Assembly (NCBI GenBank): GCA_030158485.1
Contig: JAOASS010000002.1
Location: 18,400-82,399 of the forward strand
Direction: 5' to 3'
DNA: 64,000 bases
Source of the DNA: Pseudobdellovibrionaceae bacterium
GTDB taxonomy: Bacteria > Bdellovibrionota > Bdellovibrionia > Bdellovibrionales > Bdellovibrionaceae
Shown here: positions 43,018 to 52,870 of the stretch, in pieces
Layout of the letters: each line of letters opens with the position of its first letter
Numbering within the stretch: position 1 is the first letter of the stretch
Position numbers and translations under genes: made by a program
The notes under the pieces: model-generated
The model's input: the letters and a program-made list of their open reading frames with translations, nothing else
Told to the model about the DNA's origin: nothing
Databases searched by the model: none

Positions 43018-45225
43018 ATGTTACATTTGCCTGAACTGATTCAAGATCTTGGTTTTATTCTGATTGCTGCTGCGATAGTCAGTCTTCTTTTTAAAAGATT
43101 TAAACAGCCCGTAGTTCTAGGTTACTTGATCGCTGGGATTTTAGTCGGTCCCCATGTTTCAATTACTCCGACAATTGTTGAAAGTGAAAGTCTTCAAATT
43201 TGGGCAGAAATTGGGGTTATTTTTCTTCTTTTTGGTTTGGGTCTTGAATTTAGTTTTAAAAAACTAGCTCAAGTCGGAGTCAGTGTTTCCATCACAGCCG
43301 TTTTTGAAATTATTTTCATGAGCGGTCTTGGTTTTTTAGCTGGATTTTTATTAGGTTGGTCAACAATGGACAGCCTTTTTTTAGGTGGAATTCTTTCGAT
43401 TTCTTCAACAGCTATTATTGTCAGGGCCTTAGATGAATTAGGATTAAAAGGCAGACGATTCGTTAAAGTGGTATTTGGAGTTCTGATCGTCGAAGATTTA
43501 GTGGCTGTTCTTTTACTTGTTTTGCTTTCAACCGTAGCTGTGACTCGAAGTTTTTCTGGTTCTGAACTTTTTCTTTCCGCTTTGAAATTGATGTTTTTTG
43601 TCATCATATGGTTTGTTTTAGGGATCTATTCACTTCCTCTTTTTTTACAAAAAATCAGAAAATATTTAAACGATGAAACGACTCTGATTGTAGCTTTGGG
43701 ATTGTGTCTTTTAATGGTTATCGTCGCGACTAAAACAGGATTTTCAGCAGCTTTAGGGGCGTTTGTGATGGGATCCATTCTAGCTGAAACACGGGATGGA
43801 TCAAAAATTGAACATCTTTTAGATCCTGTTAAGAATTTATTTGCAGCTATTTTTTTCGTTTCAGTTGGAATGTTAATTGACCCGCAAGTTCTCAAAGAAC
43901 ATTTCGGAGTCATTCTCTTTTTGTCTTTTATTACGATTGTGGGGAAAACACTCAGCACGACTTTGGGGGCTTTAATTTCAGGACAAAGCCTAAGGCATTC
44001 TGTTCAAGCTGGTATGAGTTTAGCTCAAATCGGTGAATTCTCATTTATCATTGCAACTCTTGGTCTGACTTTAAAAGTTACAAGCGAAATTCTTTACCCC
44101 ATTGTTGTGGCAATATCAGGAATCACAACTTTTGCGACTCCTTATTTAATTCGTCTATCCGATCCTTTTTGTGAATGGATTGAAAAACGCTTGCCAAATG
44201 AAATTAAAAATCGAATTGAAAAATATCAAGCATCAGTTTCCAGTTCAGCTTCCAGGGGCACTGAAAGTTATTGGAGTATTCATGGCACAAAAATTATTCT
44301 TAACTCTGTCATAGTTTTTGCCCTTGTTTACTTTACACAGATTTATATTCGCCCTTTCGTTTTTGAAAAGTTAGGTGAGAGCTCTTCCATTTCTTTTGGC
44401 CTTGCTTTTTTCACCATCTTGTTATCTGCACCTTTTCTTTGGGCCTTATCCATGAGCCAAAATATTGAAAATGGTTCTAGGATCCTTCGTTCTGTTGAAA
44501 CATTCTTATCGTTGATTAGGACTTTTCTAGGTCTGATTTTAATTGGTTTTGTGATTTGGCAGATGGCTCCAGTGAAGGGCTTTCCACTGATTCTTATTTT
44601 TATACTCTTTATTTCGAGCTTTATACTGATGAAATTGTCGAAACCTTTTTATTTGCGAATGGAAAGAATTTTTATTTCCAATTTGGATGATAAACAAAAA
44701 AGTACCCATCACCATCGGCCCCAGTTAGCTCCGTGGGATGCAACTTTGGCAGAATACGTCCTTTCTCCAGAATCAAAATTGGTTGCACAAACTTTACATG
44801 AATGTGCTTTAAAAGAAAAATACGGCGTAACAGTGACTTTAATCGAACGTGGAAGTAAGAAAATAATTGCTCCTAGCCGGGATGAATTTTTATTTCCCTA
44901 TGATCGATTATTTTTAATTGGAACAGATGACCAATTAGCAAAAGCATTAGAAGTCATCGAAATAAAACCCGATGATCAAGTGACTGAAGCTTTAGAAGTT
45001 TATGGTTTAGAACCGATCATGTTGACAGATGAATCTCTTTTTAAAGGTAAATCGATTCGGGAATCAGGAATACGTGAAAGGGTAAATGGATTAATTGTTG
45101 GTTTAGAAAGAAATGGGAAAAGAATTCTAAGTCCAGATTCTTCGATGGAACTTTTTTCTCATGATTTGTTATGGATCGTCGGAGATCGCGCCAAAATACG
45201 TGCTTTGAAAAATTCGGGGGCCTAA
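43018..45225 (+). CDS. CPA2-type cation:proton antiporter with tandem RCK-C domains
   Basis: 735 residues. The first ~390 are a Kef/NapA-type exchanger with about twelve segments, including LFGLGLEFSF, GGILSISSTAIIVRALDE, IVEDLVAVLLLVLL and GMSLAQIGEFSFIIATLGL. A second membrane region spans ~420-560. The tail has two TrkA-C (RCK-C) domains, beginning near residues 580 and 660 (the second with FKGKSIRESGIRERVNGLIV). The Rossmann RCK-N domain typical of Kef proteins is missing. It likely exchanges K+ or Na+ for H+. AGGATC precedes the ATG. Confidence 0.9.
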   Translation: MLHLPELIQDLGFILIAAAIVSLLFKRFKQPVVLGYLIAGILVGPHVSITPTIVESESLQIWAEIGVIFLLFGLGLEFSFKKLAQVGVSVSITAVFEIIFMSGLGFLAGFLLGWSTMDSLFLGGILSISSTAIIVRALDELGLKGRRFVKVVFGVLIVEDLVAVLLLVLLSTVAVTRSFSGSELFLSALKLMFFVIIWFVLGIYSLPLFLQKIRKYLNDETTLIVALGLCLLMVIVATKTGFSAALGAFVMGSILAETRDGSKIEHLLDPVKNLFAAIFFVSVGMLIDPQVLKEHFGVILFLSFITIVGKTLSTTLGALISGQSLRHSVQAGMSLAQIGEFSFIIATLGLTLKVTSEILYPIVVAISGITTFATPYLIRLSDPFCEWIEKRLPNEIKNRIEKYQASVSSSASRGTESYWSIHGTKIILNSVIVFALVYFTQIYIRPFVFEKLGESSSISFGLAFFTILLSAPFLWALSMSQNIENGSRILRSVETFLSLIRTFLGLILIGFVIWQMAPVKGFPLILIFILFISSFILMKLSKPFYLRMERIFISNLDDKQKSTHHHRPQLAPWDATLAEYVLSPESKLVAQTLHECALKEKYGVTVTLIERGSKKIIAPSRDEFLFPYDRLFLIGTDDQLAKALEVIEIKPDDQVTEALEVYGLEPIMLTDESLFKGKSIRESGIRERVNGLIVGLERNGKRILSPDSSMELFSHDLLWIVGDRAKIRALKNSGA

Positions 45226-46334
45226 TTTAGATTAAGATGCCAAAAGGCTTCAGCGACTAATTCGCCGTTGATTTGAATTTGAATTTTATGTTCGCCAGAA
45301 TAGTATCTTCGAGTTGTCACGGGTTTCAAAGAATGATTTTTTTGAATTTTGTATATTTCATTTGGTTTTAAATCGATCACTTTAATTTTGAAAACTTTGG
45401 GCGATAATTTTTGATTCGATTTTTGAAAATGTACTACGTAATCAATTGCAAGCTTTTGAGTTCTAGAAGTTTTCGATTTGATTTCGAATTTAAATTGAAG
45501 AATATCATTAATTTGAAATATCCTTTTGTTGATAATAAGTGTTCCTACTTTTATTTTTGGTTTTTGACCACAACCGATTAAGTTGAGGGCTGGTTTGTAG
45601 CCATTCTTGATCAAAGTTCGAAGCGCTTGTTTTTGTACCCAGTTTAATTTTTTGACATGATTGAGGGGCACTTGATTACGCCATTGCTTTAAAGTTTTAA
45701 TCACAAGATCGGGATGATCTTTGGCGATATCGTTTAAGTGATTAGCGACACTTTTTCTGACATAAAGTTCTTCATCAAATTTTAAATTATTTAATAGACG
45801 TAACCCATTCTTTGGATTTTCAATCGATCCGCGGAGCTTTATTCCCCAAGGAAGTCGAGGTCTGGTTCCTTCCGAAGTCCAACGCCTGATATGAACATTT
45901 GGGTCATGACTCCATTCCAAGAGTTTCGTAAAAGTTTCCTGAGGGTACTTGATTATAAAAGGTCTGATTGCAAATTCCGAAGTGAATTTGGTTGTTAATA
46001 TAGAGAGTGCTTCAAGTGACTTTGTGGGCTCATTAAGACCATAGGTCTGAATAAACTCAGTATAGGGCCATAGATCAAAGCCCTTTAAATCAGATTCATT
46101 TAAAGACTTCATTAAAATCTGTAAAGAAGTTATGTAATTTGGGGGTAAATGTTGAAAAAGAGCATCTCTGATTATTTGAACACGAGGTTTTAATTCAAGA
46201 GGTTTAAGTTTTTTTGAAACTTGGACAAAGGAATTATAATCGAAGTTAGGCCAAACTTGAAAAAGGCGTTTTGCTATTTTTTTGACCAATTTAGAATTGA
46301 TTAAATGTTTAAATGCCGCTGGATTTTCTTTCAT
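45222..46334 (-). CDS. AlkC-like DNA alkylation repair glycosylase with C-terminal Ig-like domain
   Basis: 370 residues. The first ~230 form HEAT-like helical repeats with HIRRWTSEGTRPRLPWG and EELYVRKSVANHLNDIAKD, then LVIKTLKQW, the signature of AlkC proteins, which excise 3-methylated purines such as 3-methylcytosine or 3-methyladenine. The last ~110 residues (VGTLIINKRIFQINDIL... SGEHKIQIQINGELVAEAFW) are beta-rich and fit the Ig-like domain present in one AlkC subgroup. AGAGGAAGG precedes the start. The stop overlaps the convergent antiporter gene by 4 bp. Confidence 0.85.
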   Translation of the reverse strand: MKENPAAFKHLINSKLVKKIAKRLFQVWPNFDYNSFVQVSKKLKPLELKPRVQIIRDALFQHLPPNYITSLQILMKSLNESDLKGFDLWPYTEFIQTYGLNEPTKSLEALSILTTKFTSEFAIRPFIIKYPQETFTKLLEWSHDPNVHIRRWTSEGTRPRLPWGIKLRGSIENPKNGLRLLNNLKFDEELYVRKSVANHLNDIAKDHPDLVIKTLKQWRNQVPLNHVKKLNWVQKQALRTLIKNGYKPALNLIGCGQKPKIKVGTLIINKRIFQINDILQFKFEIKSKTSRTQKLAIDYVVHFQKSNQKLSPKVFKIKVIDLKPNEIYKIQKNHSLKPVTTRRYYSGEHKIQIQINGELVAEAFWHLNLN

Positions 46335-46369
46335 TGAGGGCCTTCCTCTGGACTATTTTGGGTCTGAAT

Positions 46370-48217
46370 TTAAGATTTATTTTGTTGTTTTTTTTCTGCC
46401 ACTTCTATTTTTTCCATCATGAGAATCAGATTTTCTTCTGATTTTTGAATTTCAGCATTTAGAAGACTCAGTTCTTTGGCTAAATCTGCGGCACGAGGCC
46501 CTTTTGCAATTAGAAGCTCTGTATTGACTTCGATCATTTTTGAGTTTTGAAATTGGAGTTGTTCTTCTGCTTTGATAATTTTTCTTTGAAGTTCTCTGAT
46601 TTCAGAGACTCGTTTTTTAGATTCGTCGCGGAAGCTTTGTTGGTGAAGAGTCGACTTTTGGGGCTCTTCTTCTGTTTTTCGAGTTTTATTTTGTGATTTG
46701 ATATGAGGTTCATTTTTTTGAGAATATCTTTCTTTTAAAGCCCCTTTTTCGAGACTCCACACATAATCGTCATAGGTTCCAGGATAGACTTCTGCGCGGC
46801 CGTCGCGGATTTCAAGAATTTTCGTTGCGATTCGTCCAATAAAACCGCGGTCATGACTAACGACAACGACAGTTCCGGGGTAATGGCGCAAAGCTTCTGT
46901 TAAAGCTTCAACGGTATCAAAATCTAAATGATTCGTGGGTTCATCCATCAGCAACAAGGGACTTCGCATCAGAAGTATTTGGCCTAATGCCACTCGAGAT
47001 TTTTCTCCGCCGGATAGGACTCTGATTTTTTTCTTTATAGCGTCCCCTGAAAAGAGGAGAGAACCCGCAATATTTAAAATTTCTTGGGAAGTAATATCTT
47101 TTTGTGCTGCTCTTTGTAAGCTTTCAAGAACAGTTTCATTGGGGTTCAGATCTTCTGTGACATGCTGGGCATAGTAAGAAAGTGAAACTTGATAACCTAG
47201 TTTTCTTTCTCCGCTAATCAGTGGTAAGCGTCCTGCAATTGATTTTAATAAAGTTGATTTTCCAGCTCCATTAAATCCAACAACACCTAAGTGAACCCCT
47301 TTTTCAACTCTCAGATCACATTTTGAAATGACTGTTTTTTCTTCATAACCTAAACAGGCTCCCACAAATGACAAAGTTTCTTTTCCAGTGTGGATGGGTG
47401 GCGGAATTTTAATTTGAGCTCGAACTGGGAGATCTTTAATTTCTATTTTTTCCATTTTATCTAAAGATTTGAGTCGACTTTGTGCTTGTCGTGCTTTTGT
47501 TGCTTTTGCGCCGAATCTTTCGACAAATTCGAGAACACTTTTTCTTTTCGCGTCCTGGTTGGCGACTTGCGCTTCCAGAATTTGTCTCAGCTGAGCTTTT
47601 TGTTCGAAGTAGTCATCAATATTTCCGGGGAATTTTGTGATTTCTCCGGCTTCGACTTCTAAAGTGTAATCAGTCGTTCTTCTTAAAAATTCTCGGTCGT
47701 GGGAGATTAGCAAAAATGCACCTTTGTATCCTTGAAGAAACTTCTCTAAGGCCAAAATGCTTTCTAAATCTAAAAAATTTGTGGGTTCATCTAAAAGCAT
47801 CAGATTGGGCTCTTGTCCAATCAAAGACAAAAGTTTCATTCTCATTCTGTAACCACCGCTAAGTTGGTGGAAAGGGACTTGAAAGTGATTTTCGGATAAT
47901 CCCAAGTCTTGGCCAAGTTGCTTCAGTTCCCAAATCGGTTTGATGCAATTTTCACTTAAGTAGTCTTCAGCCGATTGATCTAAAGGCTCTTTTGCTTCTT
48001 GCTCAAGATATCCAATTTTGAGTTTTTGCGATTTAATCAAATCTCCAGAATCAAGACTTTCTTGGCCTACGAGAATTTTAAAAAGAGTTGTTTTTCCAGC
48101 GCCATTGGGCCCAATGACTCCAACGTGTTCGCCGTCATTAATAGAAAAGCGAGCTTGTTCAAACAGAAGTTTGGCGCCGTATTGTTTTGAGCCTTGGTGA
48201 AGTTGAAGCAGATTCAT
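46370..48217 (-). CDS. ABC-F family ATPase, YheS/Uup-like, with coiled-coil tail
   Basis: 615 residues from the ATG at MNLLQLHQGSKQYG; the 29 upstream codons look unconserved. Two ABC domains: GVIGPNGAGKTTLFKI and GVVGFNGAGKSTLLKS (Walker A), HQLSGGYRMRMKL and LSGGEKSRVALGQILL (signatures), LLLDEPTNFLDLES and LLMDEPTNHLDFDT (Walker B). The linker FVERFGAKATKARQAQSRLK is close to YheS. The C-terminal ~100 residues form a coiled coil (ISEIRELQRKIIKAEEQLQ). It probably acts on the ribosome. The alkC-like gene follows 36 bp downstream. Confidence 0.92.
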   Translation of the reverse strand: MNLLQLHQGSKQYGAKLLFEQARFSINDGEHVGVIGPNGAGKTTLFKILVGQESLDSGDLIKSQKLKIGYLEQEAKEPLDQSAEDYLSENCIKPIWELKQLGQDLGLSENHFQVPFHQLSGGYRMRMKLLSLIGQEPNLMLLDEPTNFLDLESILALEKFLQGYKGAFLLISHDREFLRRTTDYTLEVEAGEITKFPGNIDDYFEQKAQLRQILEAQVANQDAKRKSVLEFVERFGAKATKARQAQSRLKSLDKMEKIEIKDLPVRAQIKIPPPIHTGKETLSFVGACLGYEEKTVISKCDLRVEKGVHLGVVGFNGAGKSTLLKSIAGRLPLISGERKLGYQVSLSYYAQHVTEDLNPNETVLESLQRAAQKDITSQEILNIAGSLLFSGDAIKKKIRVLSGGEKSRVALGQILLMRSPLLLMDEPTNHLDFDTVEALTEALRHYPGTVVVVSHDRGFIGRIATKILEIRDGRAEVYPGTYDDYVWSLEKGALKERYSQKNEPHIKSQNKTRKTEEEPQKSTLHQQSFRDESKKRVSEIRELQRKIIKAEEQLQFQNSKMIEVNTELLIAKGPRAADLAKELSLLNAEIQKSEENLILMMEKIEVAEKKQQNKS

Positions 48218-48565
48218 ATTGATTTTGACTCTTGGGGAAGTGGTTACTGCAAAATGTATACTTGATTTCTTGCTTTTTGACCAAGTCTGATCCCGCTGCT
48301 GCATGTCACTCTTCGCCCCACCGAAGGGTTGCCATTATGGAACCACTCGAGTTTTTCAGTTTTATAGAAACGGATTAAAAGCCACAGCCAATAAAGGATT
48401 TTCAGAGTTTTCTCAGCAGAACTATTTTGGAACCAACGTGGTTGCAAAATTAAAGGTCATTTGTTGTTTTGCAATTTTATAAATGAGCACTAGAAAAATA
48501 AAAAAAACTAAGGCTAACTTCAAGAGTATAAACAAAATCTATTTATTTAAATTTCGGGAGATAAA
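48218..48565. other. Divergent intergenic region
   Basis: 348 bp between the divergent ABC-F and small secreted-protein genes. It holds no convincing ORF and no recognisable tRNA fold. A GGGAGA ribosome site precedes the downstream ATG; no strong promoter was identified. Confidence 0.5.
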
Positions 48566-48979
48566 ATGAAACGAATTGCGATTTTACTGATTCAGTGTTT
48601 CGTCACAACAGTCTTTGCAAATGTCGAACAAGCAAAAATCATAGGAAGAGTTGTTTTAGATAAAAGCCAGACGATGACTTGTTTCGCGATTCACTGTCCG
48701 CCCAGTCAGCCGTTCTTCCAGTTGATTTTGGATGATGCTCAGATCGAAGGAGTCGGACCTGTCGAAGTTGTTCACTTTCAGGATTTTTCTAAAATTAGAG
48801 GAACACATGATAAGCCTGAATCTATTGTTTACGCTGGTTTTACTTTAACTGAAGGAATGTACGTCATGATAGAAGCTGATGTCAGTTTGACTCGTTCTTC
48901 GAGCAAGATCTATGCAGTGGCTTCCAACCCTGGAAGTATAAAGTCAGTCTCTTTGCGTTCGCCTGTCATGATTTATTAA
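48566..48979 (+). CDS. Small secreted protein
   Basis: 137 residues with a signal peptide (MKRIAILLIQCFVTTVFA). The mature part is beta-rich and has two close cysteines (MTCFAIHCPPSQPF) likely to form a disulphide. The pattern of repeated strands suggests an OB- or Ig-like fold, but no family was recognised. GGGAGAT precedes the ATG. It is a single-gene unit. Confidence 0.7.
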   Translation: MKRIAILLIQCFVTTVFANVEQAKIIGRVVLDKSQTMTCFAIHCPPSQPFFQLILDDAQIEGVGPVEVVHFQDFSKIRGTHDKPESIVYAGFTLTEGMYVMIEADVSLTRSSSKIYAVASNPGSIKSVSLRSPVMIY

Positions 48980-49168
48980 AAACGAATGTCTTAAATAAGA
49001 CGTGCTTACTTTGCTTACTTTGTCAATGATATCATTTAAAAGCCAAGATTTTATCTTGAAAAGATAATAGCTCAAATATCGCTTCCAATTTGTAACAGAA
49101 AATTTGTAATCGCGCCAAAGCTCGCATAGGATGCTTTTTGGTCTTTTAGCTGCAAATTGGATGAATTG

Positions 49169-52100
49169 ATGAAATTAAAACCGCTCTTAAAAACTCATTG
49201 GCTGGCTTCTCAAAACCCTATGACAGTAGGCCTGGCGGGACTGACCAAAATTGTTTTCACACCACCGTCTCAAGTTCTTGATACGGAATTTACATTTTAT
49301 CAAGAGTCCCAAATCGAAATTCCACCGTCAACAGCGGTCAAGCAGTTGCCAGCCGACCGTCATGAAGTTCAAGAAGTGATGACTCAAAGCTATACTTTAT
49401 CTCGAGATCTTTTTTGGAATTTGTTTTCTGGATTTGATTTGAGTTCGATACGAATGCCTTCGACGGCGTTAAGACTTTTGGCCCACTCCATTGAGTTTCA
49501 TTTTGATGATGGTCAGTGTTTGTCCTTGATTGGAATCTTTAGAAGGCCGGGATTTCCTCTTTTTTTAAACCCGCAGTTTTATTTGCAAGATCGAAGCTGT
49601 AATTGGGCTAAAGCTTTAGATGGTCAGTCTGATCATTTTATGAAGCCACTTAAAATTATGGGGCATCAGAAAAAAAGTGATGAATTTAAAAAAACCTGGT
49701 TTGTAATTTTAGAAATTTTAGCATGGGGTTTTCAAAGAAGTCGGCAAGTCGGTGATTTAGAAATACTTTGGACCGAAAAAGAAAGTTCTGACACAAGAGT
49801 TGCCTATCCTTTAAAAGAAATCGAATTTTTAAAAGCACGTCCTTTAGCAGCCACGATCATGGCCCATCCTGAAGTGAACCACGCTGCCATCATTAAAGTC
49901 TGGCAAGGAGCAGAGAAAGAAGCGCCTACCAGTATTTTAAGACTGCATGCTGCCGGCTGGCTGGCCGAAATGGATCAATCCGTAGATGATTTGTTAGAAA
50001 TAAAACCCGAAGAGCTTAAAACTTTAGAAACTTTAAGTGATCATTTGGTGTGGAAGCCTTGTTTTGCAAAAGTTGAAGCGGGTTTGAAAGCTATTTCAAA
50101 AACCTTGAGTAAACTTGAAATGAACATGGGCGCAGATCAGATTAAGTTTATTAACCACGTCGCAGTTTCGGGAAAGCAATTCAAGCCGTTTTTAAAAATT
50201 CGAGAACTCGATGGATCCATGCAAATGTCAGTCAGCTTTGGAATTGATGAGCTGAACCTTCAGCATCTCAATTTCCCGACCACATTGGCCCCTTTGTTTT
50301 CTCCTTTTTTAGGGGGCATGGAAGTTTATTTTGGTCTTGATCGTAAAGAAGCTTCCTCAAAGCAAACTCAATTTCGTGCTCATGATATGCTCTTTTTAAG
50401 ACACCAGGGTTTTGCGCTGTTTTGTCTTTTAGAAATGCTCAATTGGATTTTAAAAAAACCTCTCACATCGGGTCAGGAAATCGACTTTGTCGAAGATGTG
50501 AATTCTCCCGAATCCGATCGAAGTTTTGAAAAAATAATCAGTTATTTGAAAGACAGTATTCCTGGTTTGCTAGGTAAATCAGGAAGTGATTTTGAGGAAA
50601 TGTTTTCCCCTTCTGTAAAGAATTTATTTCTGGATTATATTGATAAAATGCATCATTTCCTTCGCCAAGACAGATCCTTAATCTTTTTTGATAAAAGCGT
50701 AGGTGAAATCAAAAATGTACAATCTCAAGTCCTACCGCTTTTAAGGTTTTTGATCCTTCATTTTGTTGAAGCCAGCCAAGGGAAGTTTCTGACAAAGTCG
50801 CAGTCTCAAGTGAGTGAAAAATTTAGAAACTCGCTCTTGTCTTGGACGGAAGCTAAAATAAAACCCCAAAACAGTCCAGATGCTGACATTCATCCCAACT
50901 GGGTTGATATCGGTCTTTACAATAAATATATTGTGTCACTTTTATTTGATTTGCTGGATACAGGCACCCAAATTGAATTCAATGGAAAACCTTTTTTAAG
51001 CCAAGATAATCCATTTGAATTTATATTTTCTGTTGGCAACAGTGAAGTAAAAGAAGATGCAAACTGGTTTGATCTCAATCCACAAATATTTTTCAACGGG
51101 CAAAGAATTAACACAGAAGAAATCAAATTTAATTTTACGCCTGATCAAGTCGGATTTATAGAGTATCGCGGTCAAATGTATCGTATTGATAAAAAGCAAA
51201 TTCCAACATTAAAATCACTTCAAAAATTCTGGAATAAAATTAAGGGTGAAAAAAATTCTGTTAAACATAATAGTTTCGGAGAAAAAGTTTATCGTCTTGA
51301 AAGATCCTATGCACTTGAGCTTCTGATGCTGAAAGCGCAAGGAGTCGATATTAAGGGCGAAGGCGAGTGGAAAAGAATTTTTGCTTACTTCGAACAAGGT
51401 CTTGGAGTTGATAAAATACAACTTCCTGGAGTGACTGAATCAGCTTTATTGACCCATCAAAGAGAAGGCGCCCAGTGGCTGCATGATCTTTACGAATTGA
51501 AATTAGGAGCTATTCTGGCTGATGAAATGGGCCTTGGAAAAACTTTTCAAGTCTTAGCATTTTTAAGCAGTTTACAAGATCGAGGAGCTCTTAAAAAATG
51601 TTTGATCGTTGTTCCAACTTCACTTGTTTATAACTGGATTGATGAAAAGAAGAAATTTGCTCCGCACTTACCGATGCGTGCTTTTCATGCAAAGGAACAA
51701 GCACAACTCCTTAAAGAACTTGAAAGTCCAGAGCCTTTAGTGGTGATTGCGACTTATGGTTTATTAAATGAAAATCTTGATTTTTTTAAGAACCAAGAAT
51801 GGAATGTTTTGGCTTTTGACGAAGCACAGAATTTAAAAAATATAACGTCTTTACGTTCTTTATCGGCGCGTTCTTTAAAGGCTCAATTTAAAGTTTGCTT
51901 AACGGGCACGCCAATGGAAAATAATTACCTTGAATTTTTCTCTTTATGTGATCTCGTTGTTCCCGGCTCGTTGGGTGATGTGGATGCCTTTAGAAAAGCT
52001 TATTACAACCGCGAAGTTCATATCGATGCATTAAAAGAACTCAGGCTGATTACAAAGCCGCTTTTGCTTCGTAGAACTAAATTGCAAGTTAAACTTTCTC

Positions 52101-52852
52101 TACCTGTTAAAACGATCCAAAAAGTTTTACTTCCATTCACAGGGCAGCAAAAAGAAATTTATAAAAAAATGGCTATGACTTTTTCTAGGCAGGTTGAAGA
52201 ACTGATCCAGGCTCAAGGCGAAAGAAAAGCGCAAATTGCTATGTTTGCTGCCCTGATGAGGCTTCGTCAAATTTGTTCGGATCCTGCCGCTGTTCCTGGT
52301 GTTATTTATGATGAGCAACCGGTCAAAGTGGAACACTTCTTACGTTCTTTGCAAGAGCATTTGGAAAATAAAGAAAGTGTGATTGTTTTCACGCAGTTTT
52401 TATCAACTTTAGGACGCATCGAACGGGAATTACAAAAACTCAAAGTTCCTAGTTTTGTTCTTCAGGGGCAAGTTAGTGCAAAAGAGCGTGTGCGATTGAT
52501 ATCGGCGTTTCAGAATAGTGAAGAACCAGGAGTTATGTTGATGACTCTTAAAACGGGTGGAGTCGGTCTGAACTTAACAAAAGCCTCAGTTGTTTATCAC
52601 TTGGAACCTTGGTGGAATCCTGCTGTTGAAAATCAAGCGACAGATCGAGCCCATCGAATGGGGCAAACAAAAGACGTGAAAGTTTACAACTTGCTGATAG
52701 AAGGTTCTCTTGAAGAAAGAATCGCAGATTTAAAAATTAAAAAACAAGGATCATTCGATCGGCTGTTTGGTACCGATGAACAAATTGAAGATACAAATTT
52801 TGAAGGCTCCCAAGTTCTAAGCAAAGATGATTTTATTTATCTTTTGAAGTGA
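49169..52852 (+). CDS. SNF2-family DEAD-box-type helicase/ATPase
   Basis: 1227 residues from the ATG with GGAT upstream (a TTG four codons earlier is possible). The N-terminal ~750 residues have no recognised domain apart from low similarity in style to bacterial SNF2 N-termini. The motor includes LTHQREGAQWLHDLY, LADEMGLGKTFQVLAFL (Walker A), VVPTSLVYNW, AFDEAQNLKN (DEAQ box), CLTGTPMEN, then the second lobe VFTQFLSTLGRIERELQ, LKTGGVGLNLTKAS and ATDRAHRMGQTKDVKVYNLL. Such proteins remodel nucleoprotein complexes, as RapA does for RNA polymerase; the target here is unknown. No SWIM zinc motif is visible. Confidence 0.92.
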   Translation: MKLKPLLKTHWLASQNPMTVGLAGLTKIVFTPPSQVLDTEFTFYQESQIEIPPSTAVKQLPADRHEVQEVMTQSYTLSRDLFWNLFSGFDLSSIRMPSTALRLLAHSIEFHFDDGQCLSLIGIFRRPGFPLFLNPQFYLQDRSCNWAKALDGQSDHFMKPLKIMGHQKKSDEFKKTWFVILEILAWGFQRSRQVGDLEILWTEKESSDTRVAYPLKEIEFLKARPLAATIMAHPEVNHAAIIKVWQGAEKEAPTSILRLHAAGWLAEMDQSVDDLLEIKPEELKTLETLSDHLVWKPCFAKVEAGLKAISKTLSKLEMNMGADQIKFINHVAVSGKQFKPFLKIRELDGSMQMSVSFGIDELNLQHLNFPTTLAPLFSPFLGGMEVYFGLDRKEASSKQTQFRAHDMLFLRHQGFALFCLLEMLNWILKKPLTSGQEIDFVEDVNSPESDRSFEKIISYLKDSIPGLLGKSGSDFEEMFSPSVKNLFLDYIDKMHHFLRQDRSLIFFDKSVGEIKNVQSQVLPLLRFLILHFVEASQGKFLTKSQSQVSEKFRNSLLSWTEAKIKPQNSPDADIHPNWVDIGLYNKYIVSLLFDLLDTGTQIEFNGKPFLSQDNPFEFIFSVGNSEVKEDANWFDLNPQIFFNGQRINTEEIKFNFTPDQVGFIEYRGQMYRIDKKQIPTLKSLQKFWNKIKGEKNSVKHNSFGEKVYRLERSYALELLMLKAQGVDIKGEGEWKRIFAYFEQGLGVDKIQLPGVTESALLTHQREGAQWLHDLYELKLGAILADEMGLGKTFQVLAFLSSLQDRGALKKCLIVVPTSLVYNWIDEKKKFAPHLPMRAFHAKEQAQLLKELESPEPLVVIATYGLLNENLDFFKNQEWNVLAFDEAQNLKNITSLRSLSARSLKAQFKVCLTGTPMENNYLEFFSLCDLVVPGSLGDVDAFRKAYYNREVHIDALKELRLITKPLLLRRTKLQVKLSLPVKTIQKVLLPFTGQQKEIYKKMAMTFSRQVEELIQAQGERKAQIAMFAALMRLRQICSDPAAVPGVIYDEQPVKVEHFLRSLQEHLENKESVIVFTQFLSTLGRIERELQKLKVPSFVLQGQVSAKERVRLISAFQNSEEPGVMLMTLKTGGVGLNLTKASVVYHLEPWWNPAVENQATDRAHRMGQTKDVKVYNLLIEGSLEERIADLKIKKQGSFDRLFGTDEQIEDTNFEGSQVLSKDDFIYLLK

Positions 52853-52870
52853 TTAACTAGGGGAATGAGA

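Noticed and set aside
43269..43958. Two minus-strand ORFs opposite the antiporter gene
   Set aside because: Lie wholly against conserved transporter sequence; Lys/Thr-rich composition results from reversed membrane codons.
48218..48565. Possible tRNA or small RNA in the divergent gap
   Set aside because: No cloverleaf with a T-loop GTTCRA and acceptor stem could be built; only short fortuitous pairings.
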